Positions 56,320 to 64,000 of a stretch of 64,000 nt of DNA are shown here, piece after piece. The notes under the pieces were generated by a model, which searched no databases, was not told where the DNA came from, and saw only the letters and a program-made list of their open reading frames with translations. Each line of letters begins with the position of its first letter. The stretch's first letter is position 1. A program made the position numbers and the translations under genes. Source of the stretch: Cephalotus follicularis (taxonomy: Eukaryota; Streptophyta; Magnoliopsida; Oxalidales; Cephalotaceae); assembly GCA_001972305.1 (NCBI GenBank), contig BDDD01005680.1, forward strand, positions 166,250-230,249. The letters are read 5' to 3'.

Positions 56320-56640
56320 TAGCTCACTTCCGCTCCTATCATTCAGGCACCCATTTGGACTGAGCCTTTAAAGATCATGTGCGACGCTTCCGATAGAGCC
56401 ATTGGTGCTGTTCTCAGACAAAGAATGAATAAACTACCTCACGTCATTTATTATGCTAGTAGGACCCTTTCCGATGCGCAATTGAATTACACGACCACTG
56501 AGAAGGAATTCTTAGCTGTGGTCTTTGCTCTCGAGAAATTTTGTTCATATCTTTTAGGATCACATGTTATTGTGTATACCGATCATGCTGCGATTCGACA
56601 TCTCATGAGTAAAAAGGATGCAAAAGCACGGATTGCTTTA
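56320..56640 (+). pseudogene. Element E RNase H, C-terminally truncated
   Basis: After a TAG at 56320-56322 the frame keeps C-D-A-S-D-R-A-I-G-A-V-L, T-T-E-K-E-F-L-A-V-V-F-A-L-E-K and Y-T-D-H-A-A-I-R-H-L. Three catalytic positions (D, E, D) are visible. It ends at K-D-A-K-A-R, where the sequence jumps into LTR at GGATTGCTTTATTTCCG. Confidence 0.88.
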
Positions 56641-56846
56641 TTTCCGTTTTTGATCAGTTTTGTAGTATATAAACAAGGCATGGCCGGTCAAAACATGTAT
56701 GTAGTGTAAGTAGAGGCTGTAAAACCCTAATTTCTTTCATCAATTTAGTTTTCTTTCACAATGTTTAGTAGCTAAACTTTTTAAGGTTTTGGGGAAGAAC
56801 AAAGCCTAGATTGTTATTGTTTCAATTCCATCAATAAAAATCCTTG
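56630..56846 (+). mobile_element. 3' LTR remnant of E
   Basis: Matches 52713-52930: TATATAAA (56666), GGCATGGCCGGTCAAAACATG, leader and AATAAAAATCC. It lacks U3 and the motif cluster and is cut by F4 at TCCTTG. Confidence 0.85.
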
Positions 56847-58532
56847 TGTAATACCCTGCTCGTTCGTAAATATATTTTGCGGATTTTAAGTTTGTGTTCG
56901 GGCTTTTTAATTGTGTTTAATTTTAAAAGTTCGTTTGCCCTGTGTTTTGGGCTTATGTGATTTGGGCTGACTGATCCGGTCCAATTATGGGTATGAAATG
57001 CTATGTTGGGTTTGGGTTTATTTTATCAAAATCTATTTTACTAAAACAATTTATTTTTACTTTGTAAATCCTTTTTAATTCATTATTTTAAATTATTTCT
57101 TATTTTCCTTTTATTTCCTTTTCCTTTTCTTCCTTTTTCTATTTTTTCTTTCTTCTTTCTATTCCTTTCTTCTTCTCACCCGAAGTCTCCTTCTTCCTCA
57201 TCAATTTCCACACGGCAAATCTTCCTTTTCCTTTTCTACTCCCCACAAATCCTCTCCTTTTCCATTATGGGTAGATTTGGTCTCCACTTTTTCCTTTTGT
57301 TGTGCCATTGCCATTCTATAACTATCTCTTTCTTTTTCTGCCTATTGCACTGCCGATTCTGCCTTGTTAGTGTGTAATAATCTGCTGTGTAATTCGTTCT
57401 TCAAAGTTCAAGAGGTAAATTCGATCCTTAGTTGTTTCTTTTGGGTTGAATTCACTTAGTTTGTTATGCATGTCTAAGCATGCTCTTGTTTTGTATTCTT
57501 CTTCCTCTGTTTTTGTTCACAGCCGAATTGTGTGTGTGTGCTAGTGTTTCTTCTACTGTTCTTGTGTTCTGGGAATCATTACAGGTCAATAAATTTGTCT
57601 CCTCTAATTATAGTTTTGTTTCAATGGCATACTTTAAGTTTTTATGCTTTTGGTGTCTTTGGGTCATTGATTCCCGCCTAAACATGTTGTCATTGTGTTA
57701 GTAATATTGTCAACACGTTTTATGCACCTAGATATGTCACAAACTGATTTTATAACACCTATAAACGATAAAAGACAGAATCTGGACATATACATCCATT
57801 GTCTCTTTGCTTCCTTTTGTAAGTTAACCCACTGTTGAATCATTTTCTTGTCAATTATGTGTTTCCATGTCACCTAGAAGTCATATATAGTCATATGTTT
57901 ATGTCCATATGTCTCTAGTTTAATGTAGAAACCATTTGAACCGTTTTCAGTAGTGAATTTGTCGATTTCCAACTGTTCTGTCACCCAGAATAGTCGGCTG
58001 TCTCTGTGGACAGTCGGCTGGATTGGACGAGTAGCCGACTGCCACATGAATGCAGTCGACTGCCTTGGTTGTGTTGTCAACTGGAGGGATGAACACAGTC
58101 GACTGCCTGCACTTTTATTTGAGTAGTCAACTGGACCATTTGAATAGTCGACTGTCTTGCTTCCCCAGTCGACTGGAGCCCTGTTTTAGTCGACTGTTTT
58201 GCCCTGGATTGTACTGTTTTCAACTATTTTAATTCGTTTGATCCTCGAATCGATCCGAGTATTTTCCAAACACTGTTAAGAGTCTGTTTAATACTTCTGG
58301 TGTGTTTTAGACTCTTATACGTATGATTTTGAATGCCTTTTTAGATTGTTGTACTTTAAGTGGATTCCTTTTAAATTGTCTATTCGTAAGTACTTTGTGA
58401 GCGCATAAGGTACGGATTTTCTGTTCCTTGGCTATCTGATATTCGAACTGAAAACTGTTTTGCTAAACATCTTCGTTTATGAAATCAACGATGTTTTATG
58501 ACTTTGACATGTTTCGAATTTAAATTTGGTTT
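56847..58532 (+). mobile_element. F4: plus-strand LTR related to F2, 3' truncated
   Basis: Starts TGTAATACCCTGC, as does the reverse complement of F2. It shares the order GGGCTT words, pyrimidine-rich leader (57050-57340), motif cluster and AAGGTACGGATTTTC block. It ends near 58532 where block G begins; F2's right third is missing. No coding domain. Confidence 0.72.
57990..58200. repeat. AGTCGACT cluster in F4
   Basis: Five exact AGTCGACT copies plus AGTCGGCT, AGCCGACT and AGTCAACT variants, about 1.14-1.35 kb from the LTR start. Confidence 0.8.
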
Positions 58533-61500
58533 AGAAATGGTGTTTTGGACTCGGAATTGGGCCTTATGGTATTTGGGCCAAATTATGATAAATGAATGAG
58601 GAAATGGATGAATGGTATTTGGGTTTGAAATATGTTAATATATTAATATCTTTTGGGCTGAAATTGGGTTTAAAAGAGGAAAAAGAGAATTGGGCCACTC
58701 CTTGGTCCTCAGCCCATTTTATAAAGGAATTGCTGGAATTTTGTGGGTGGTTCCAGAGCCTTCCACGGATTGGCTATTTAAAGGTATGGGAGAGTGAGTT
58801 GTTGGCTATTGCTGTTGTTTTGGAGAGAAGGAGATAAGGAGAGGTGCCAATGAAGTGAAGGAGCTAAGAGGGAAAAGTGAAGGCAAAGGAAGTGTATCAG
58901 AGCTTACCATTTTCAGGTAGGATTTACTTCCTACTCAATGCCTTGCTATTTATATGTATTGTTCGAATGCTATAACCTTGTGTTGCTCAGTTTAGAATTA
59001 GACAGTGATAGAAGGGTCAATGAGGGTCCTCGGGAATTATTGGGAGTAGAATATTGTATATGTATATACACTGTACACACCAAACATCATTCTCAGCGTC
59101 ATGCTTGTGTCCAAGCATGCATGCGCTGAGAATGCCGAGTGTGCACCTTAGCGTACCGAGGGACCCAGCTGAGGAACCCAATGCGCTAATTATTCGTGTG
59201 CCATTGAGCCATGGTTCTAGAGCACGCTATGTAACGGTGCAGAAGCTCTCCTTTGTTCTGCGTTTCCAACAACGCTCCTGTGTTCTCAATGTACACAGCC
59301 GAGGACGCTCCGATATTGTACGTGTCGAGGAGCTAAGCGCTGAGGGTACAACGCATGCTAGTCCTCCTCTGCATGCACCCAGACTTGTAATGTGCCATAG
59401 CGCTCCCCTCTGCCATTAGCTCCACAATGCATAGCTTGTCCTCTGCCATGCACACGACACATGCGAGCTCGTCCTCTGCTACAACACCGAGCTTGTCCTC
59501 TGTCATGCATGCCCCGGCGCATAGCTTGTCCTCTGCCATACTTCTTACGCATGCGTGGCTTCCTGCCATGTATCCAAGTGTGTGGCGCTTTGACTATTGA
59601 GCTCTCCATCCTCTGCCATGCCTGTACCGAGGACACGTCCCACTGTGCATGTGCTAAGGGTGCGTGTATGTCGAGGACACGCAGCCGAGGACACACCAAT
59701 GTTATACATCATCACTTCCGAGCAAGTGGCCACGAGCCAAGCATGCATGCGTTCTCCTCTGCATGCATCCACGTTTGTAATGGCGCCAAAGCGCCTTCCT
59801 CTGCCATGTGCGCCAAGCATTGTGAAGTGCTGCTCTCTCCCCTGGCAGCGGTGAGCTCGCAACGCAGGCAAATCCTCCACTGTCAATGCGTCCATGATGC
59901 CATGCGGGCATGACCAGTAATAGGTTCGACGCTCAAGATGCCATAAGCCGAGGTAATGCGCCATGGGAGCCGAGGTGCACGCCAGTATGCCGAGGTGCAC
60001 GCCTGGGTGCTGAGGAGGCACTGCTGGGATGCCATGGTGGTGCGCGTTCACCTGTCGAGCTGCCATGGTTAAGGTGTTGAGGAAGCGTGCTCGAGCTGCC
60101 ATGGTCTGACCACACGTCCGAGCTGCCATAATGTGCTGAGGTTGCGCCAGTGTCCTTGCGTCAAGGACGCCTCGCCACTGCATGCCTCAAGGTGCCGAGG
60201 ATGCCAGTATGGAGCTCTTCTCTGCACTGGTGACCTCCCACAGGCATGCGTCCGAGGATGCCCCAATGCGGCGCATGCATCCCAGGCTCTTCCAGGCTAA
60301 GCACTGCTCTCACCGTCGGGGTGCGCCGAGCTGGCCGAGAGCTGAGCATCAGGTACCCAGTATAAAGTGTCGAGCTCTTTCCTGCTGAAGGCAACTGAGG
60401 GCTGCTTCTGAGATGGCGTCCCACTTGCATATGTTGAGCATGCGTATGTCCTGGTAGGCGCCAGAGCATGCACACAGTGTATTTCATGCATGCGCCATGC
60501 AGCCATGGACTGTGCCCCAATCCTACCTTATGCCCAGTATGATAGCTCTAAAGTAGAGTTGATATTTAGTGATTGACTTGATGGCAATTGCTAAGTGACA
60601 AGGAATTTAGTAATAGAAAATGATAAAGTAATATAAGCACAACATGAGGTATTATAGTAGGCATACTACGTGAAAATGTAGTATTAATGCATTGAAATGA
60701 TAGTATACTATAGGGTTATTGGAATGATAATGTATTGTTAATATAGTGTAATGAAATATACCGGATCACCAATTGAGATGAGCCTACGGGATCACCGACC
60801 GAGATGAGCCGGTAAGGCTGTCTTTGAGATGAGCCGACGGATAACCAACTGAGATGAGCCGACAGATCACCGACCGAGATGAGCCACACTAACTGTTACT
60901 GTTAATGTTATTATATAGTGTACTGAATGACTGCTACTGATACTGTATAATGTTTATGTTCCTCTCCTCAGCCTATAACGCCTAGAACGCGTATATTGCT
61001 CATCCAACGGCCGAGGAACCCGAGGAACCGGTGTGCCTAAAATGTAATGTTTATTCCTGTCCCGGCTCCTTTGCCTTGACGTCCGGAGTGCGTTATCGCT
61101 CCTCCTTTAGTGGGGGATGTCGAGGAAGGATTTATTGTGAATGACTGACTGTAACTACTAATAAATGCTTATGCTGATACCGTTAATGACTGTTAAGGGA
61201 TGATGTGGAATGGATCGTACTGTTATTACTTGCTTGTAGCGAATGAATGAAGTGTTATATTGTACTGTTATTATTGCCTCTCATTGCATTGCATATTGCC
61301 TGCTACATTTGCATCTCCATGCACGAGTGGGTTGTAGTTCCTACACGACCAGTGGTCGCTGACCCATTGCATTTTAATGTAATGTGTCAGGTACAGGTGG
61401 AGCTTCACAGCTAGCCAAGGATTGAAGCCCCGGGTGAGTCTCCTCCACACCAGATCGACGACCAACTTATTTATATTTTTTTGAATATTGTATTTCTTGA

Positions 61501-61706
61501 CCTGCCGACTTGTGGCAGAGCTTTTATGAACAGTATTGTATAACACTGGGTTTATCCACGCAAATGATATTTAATTGAATTTATTTCGCATGCATTATTA
61601 TATTGTTAAAAGTTTTTAATTCCCGCCGAATATTGGATAATGAATGATACTGTTAGTAGCGCGTCAAACCTTGGGGGTTAACCATTGGGGTTTCGGGCCT
61701 TACAGC
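58533..61706 (+). mobile_element. G: GC-rich LTR-like block
   Basis: Ends GGGTTTCGGGCCTTACA, a Tekay-like LTR end, after a segment with GTACAGGTGGAGC (compare the Tekay GGCAGGTTATCAGG). A TATA-like GGCTATTTAAAGG (58771) precedes a purine-rich leader. The middle (59100-60520) is GC-rich with recurring CTCTGCCATG, CCGAGGA and CGAGCTGCCATGG words and long open frames on both strands that match no family. The left edge is not a clean TG, so it is truncated or the boundary is misplaced. GC-rich wording resembles LTR I in reverse, but I cannot align them. Confidence 0.55.
60763..60887. repeat. Tandem repeat, about 26-bp unit, in G
   Basis: Five units ending GAGATGAGCC, with variable starts such as GGATCACCGACC and GGATAACCAACT. 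Degenerate but in register. Confidence 0.8.
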
Positions 61707-62640
61707 TACAAATGAGAAGATAAAGGTGCATAGGATGGCATGTTTTGGTCATGCGTGTATTTCTATTTGCATTGTATCAGCTTGTACGAATTCAGTTGAG
61801 GCTTGATGGCTATGTATTAATGTTGGACTGTATAAGTTATTGAGTGGATTCTTGCATATTCATGTTATGCTTAAAAGTTTAATTATTTTGCATATGATGG
61901 ATTATTCTTATTCTAATACGATCAAATATAGGACTAAGAGACATGTATAAAATAGTTGGTAACGTCACGAGCTTGCCGTTTGGGTCGAGAAATTTCATAG
62001 CTGATCTTCAAGATGTGGTATGAGGATACAATTCAAAATGAAGATTGTTGGATATGTCTTTTCGAGTTCATGATTTTTTCTGGTTTGAGCTTTTCATATA
62101 AATCTTTTGTGCTACTTATTATTTTCTTATTGAATGATTACATATTTGTGTGCAATTAATTAGTAACACTTTTAAGCTTACGGTATGTCATTGATGTACA
62201 TGTAGTATTTAATTTGTAACACTTTTAAGTTTATGGTAAGTCATTAATGCGTATATATTGTATGGCCTTCTTTCCCTTAGTCTGAATACTTTTACCCGCT
62301 TGATATGATCAAACTTTAAGAGGGAAGGGCATGCTATTTCTGAAGCTAGAGGAGGACTACTGTCACTTTCATTTTAGAAAGTCTTTGAAGCCCGATGTTT
62401 GCGTTGAAATTAATAGGGAATAACAGTTTAATTCTACGAATATATTCAACAAAAACATATTTCTTATTTTTTGTGATTGCATCTTTCACATTCCTTATGT
62501 AAGCAATTATGAAATGGTCAAACATAAATAATCACTTTTTCAATGTTTAAAACGTCAATTGCTACTGATATTTTATAAAAATGAACATTCATATTTAACG
62601 ACCTCATTCTTATTCATGCTCACGTAAAAATGAGCAGTTG
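61707..62640. other. AT-rich spacer between block G and the P450
   Basis: No recognisable gene or transposon. It contains one 53-bp tandem duplication (below). Probably the 3' flank of the P450 gene. Confidence 0.6.
62159..62262. repeat. 53-bp tandem duplication
   Basis: GTAACACTTTTAAG starts at 62163 and again at 62216, each followed by TTA/TTTATGGTAAGTCATT-like text. Two diverged copies. Confidence 0.75.
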
Positions 62641-62684
62641 CTTATCTATTAACCCCATATAATAAATTCTTAATCTTCAATAGT

Positions 62685-63293
62685 CTAATCACTGCTATAT
62701 GCAATGGGTACTAAGAATAGATCTTTTTTTCTTTTCATGCTTATGCTGAATTGCTCACACATATCTAGATCTCGTGACTCTATTCCATTTGGGAGCTTCC
62801 AATCAAAATGATACAATATTTGCGCAAGTGCAAGCTCAATGTTAGGTAGTGCAAATGATATGCCTGGACATATCCTCCTTCCAACACCAAATGGGATAAA
62901 CTGAAAATATGTGCCCTTGTAATCAGTTAAACTATTGATAAATCTTTCTGGATGAAATGTTTCTGCTTCAGTCCAATACCTAGGATCTCTTTCAATCGCC
63001 CATGTGTTGACAATGACTCTAGTCTTGATGGGTATTTTGTATCCATCTATCTCACAAGTCTCTCTACATTCCCTTCCAAATAGAGGTAGAGCAGGATGTA
63101 ACCTTAAGGTTTCTTTGATAATTGACTTTAAAAACTTTAACTCATGAATTCTAGTTTCATCCACAGTTTTACCATAGAAAACTTGTCTTACCTCTTCTTG
63201 TGCCTTTTTCATCACTTGTGGGTGTTTCATCATTTCAGATAAAGCCCACTCTACTATTGTAGATGATGTCTCACTCCCAGCACTAAATATGTC
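62685..63293 (-). CDS. Cytochrome P450 (CYP71-type), exon 2
   Basis: Last exon, 203 codons including the stop at 62685-62687. It begins after a splice acceptor CAG (63294-63296) with D-I-F-S-A-G-S-E-T-S-S, the oxygen-binding I-helix. Then come K-E-T-L-R (the E-x-x-R pair), F-H-P-E-R-F and the haem loop F-G-V-G-R-R-I-C-P-G, whose cysteine binds the haem iron. Wording such as Y-H-F-D-W-K-L-P-N-G is close to CYP71D. These are ER-anchored monooxygenases of specialised metabolism (terpenoids, phenolics). No stop or frameshift. L-H-P-A-L-P-L-F-G-R-E differs from the usual P-P-x-x-L-x-P-R-E. Substrate unknown. Confidence 0.93.
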   Translation of the reverse strand, partial: DIFSAGSETSSTIVEWALSEMMKHPQVMKKAQEEVRQVFYGKTVDETRIHELKFLKSIIKETLRLHPALPLFGRECRETCEIDGYKIPIKTRVIVNTWAIERDPRYWTEAETFHPERFINSLTDYKGTYFQFIPFGVGRRICPGISFALPNIELALAQILYHFDWKLPNGIESRDLDMCEQFSISMKRKKDLFLVPIAYSSD

Positions 63294-63905
63294 CTGAAAT
63301 TGAAGATCATAAACAAATTACATTAGTTTAGCCCGATCATACATGTAGCGAGAGATTTCTCATAAACTTAATGGAACTGTAAAACGAAACGAGAAGGGAA
63401 AATGGTAGTATGATAATTAATTGATCATATGCCCTTCATAAAAATAGTAGACTTGGATGCATCTTTACACAGCTAGGTGGTGCATATATTTCTTGCATAT
63501 GCGATTTTCAATACTGAATCCGTACCTTGACCCATCTTTGCCCATTAATGCATAACTTTGAGTTTTACTATCAACTATGAGCTCACACACATCTTCATAC
63601 ACAGGTATGGCATTAATTACTACACGAAGAACACATATTTTTGTGAGTGCTACCATCTGATTATAGAAACACTTGTCCAAGGAGGTATAACTGCTCGGCA
63701 TCCGTCATGTACTTTTCTAGCATTTCAAGCTAAATAGGAAGTATTTTTGTTTTTCATGTTCCGCTTAGAACACATTTTTCTCTCAAAAAACATGGATAAT
63801 GCTGTTCAAGAAAGGCAGCCATACCTTTGTTTGACACCATATACAACTTACTATTAAACAGAATTTTAAGAAGCCTACTCTGCCAGTGCATAGTAAGTAA
63901 ACGTA
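63294..63905 (-). other. P450 intron, phase 0
   Basis: On the minus strand it starts GTACGT and ends TTTCAG, 612 bp, AT-rich. It falls between K-A-I-I-F and D-I-F-S-A-G, the single intron position usual for CYP71 genes. The open frame at 63465-63701 lies inside it and is not coding. Confidence 0.85.
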
Positions 63906-64000
63906 CGAAGATGATTGCTTTGATGTTTTCATCAGTTAGACGAAATTCAAGGCTGTCTTCCTGTTGAAGCTTTAAAAGGACATCAACAAGATCTGCTTCT
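63906..64000 (-). CDS. Cytochrome P450 (CYP71-type), 3' end of exon 1
   Basis: Minus strand, in frame with exon 2: A-D-L-V-D-V-L-L-K-L-Q, then S-L-E-F-R-L-T-D-E-N-I-K-A-I-I-F. This is the conserved segment before the I-helix. The rest of exon 1 (about 300 residues, with the membrane anchor) lies beyond the window. Confidence 0.88.

Larger units (their letters stand above)
52169..56846 (+). mobile_element. Element E: Athila-type deletion derivative
   Basis: LTR start TGTTTAGCAC at 52169; the LTR runs to about 53187 and then joins gag in mid-capsid, so the LTR end, primer site and gag start are deleted. Gag, protease, RT and RNase H are in one reading frame, interrupted only by stops, to about 56640. 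There they join the middle of a 3' LTR (56630-56846). F4 cuts the rest. Integrase is absent. Confidence 0.85.

Noticed and set aside
1975..56846. Elements as integrated plant pararetroviruses
   Set aside because: They have LTRs, primer sites, TSDs and, in T, integrase and a chromodomain; no movement protein is seen. Ty3/Gypsy retrotransposons explain everything.
59054..60520. Many overlapping open frames of 60-212 codons on both strands
   Set aside because: GC-rich repetitive DNA with few stops by chance; no domain, no consistent codon pattern, frames overlap on opposite strands.
63465..63701. 78-codon minus-strand open frame
   Set aside because: It lies inside the P450 intron, defined by GT...AG borders that join conserved P450 text in phase; it matches nothing.

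Overview
This is a plant nuclear window, most likely from a eudicot with a repeat-rich genome. Almost all of it (about 1-61,706) is nested LTR retrotransposons, nearly all Ty3/Gypsy, of two kinds: Athila-type elements (tRNA-Asp primer site; D-L-G-A-S protease; FMDD reverse transcriptase) and Tekay/Del-like chromoviruses (TGTAAT...GTTACA or GCTACA LTR ends; tRNA-iMet-like primer sites; chromodomain-type tails). The only host gene I can support is the 3' part of a CYP71-type cytochrome P450 on the minus strand at the right edge. I see no rRNA, tRNA, CRISPR array or prokaryotic feature. The species cannot be named from the sequence.

Layout, reconstructed from LTR ends, target-site duplications (TSDs) and interrupted reading frames. 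Element A (Athila) is the oldest: its 3' tail (1-941) and 3' LTR (942-1974, resuming 30755-31190). Element B (Athila, 1975-30754) sits inside A's LTR. B was then hit by a minus-strand LTR F1 (3600-6507), a complete Tekay element T (6728-16616, itself carrying a 335-bp LTR-like insert), LTR D1 (16966-22187, itself carrying minus-strand LTR I, 18334-21024) and LTR C1 (25929-29575, itself carrying an 813-bp CACTA transposon). Element C (Tekay-like, 31191-52168) also lies in A's LTR. It contains D2 (33312-35282), a truncated minus-strand element H (35283 to about 39845) with solo LTR F2 (36631-38832), and the young minus-strand element F3 (41749 to about 47078). C's 3' LTR is cut by element E (Athila, 52169-56846), which is cut by LTR F4 (56847 to about 58532), followed by LTR-like block G (to 61706). 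A short AT-rich spacer then leads to the P450.

None of the transposon coding regions is fully intact. Most stops look like C-to-T changes in CG or CHG contexts, as expected for long-methylated DNA. The best-preserved reading frames are the Gag and RT/RNase H pieces of F3 and the gag-pol frame of E.

The main novelty candidate is a palindromic motif with a GTCGAC core. It occurs in irregular clusters in the LTRs of at least five element families, with family-specific arms: AAGCGTCGACGCTT in A, B and T; a GGCGAC variant in C; AAGTCGACGTCTT in E; CAGTCGACTG in the F family; and a CCATG-flanked form in D. In element T the DNA between two motif copies lies in opposite orientations in the two sister LTRs, and in element B the DNA between motif copies differs by an insertion/deletion. 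The motif may therefore act as a recombination or template-switch site as well as a possible regulatory site.
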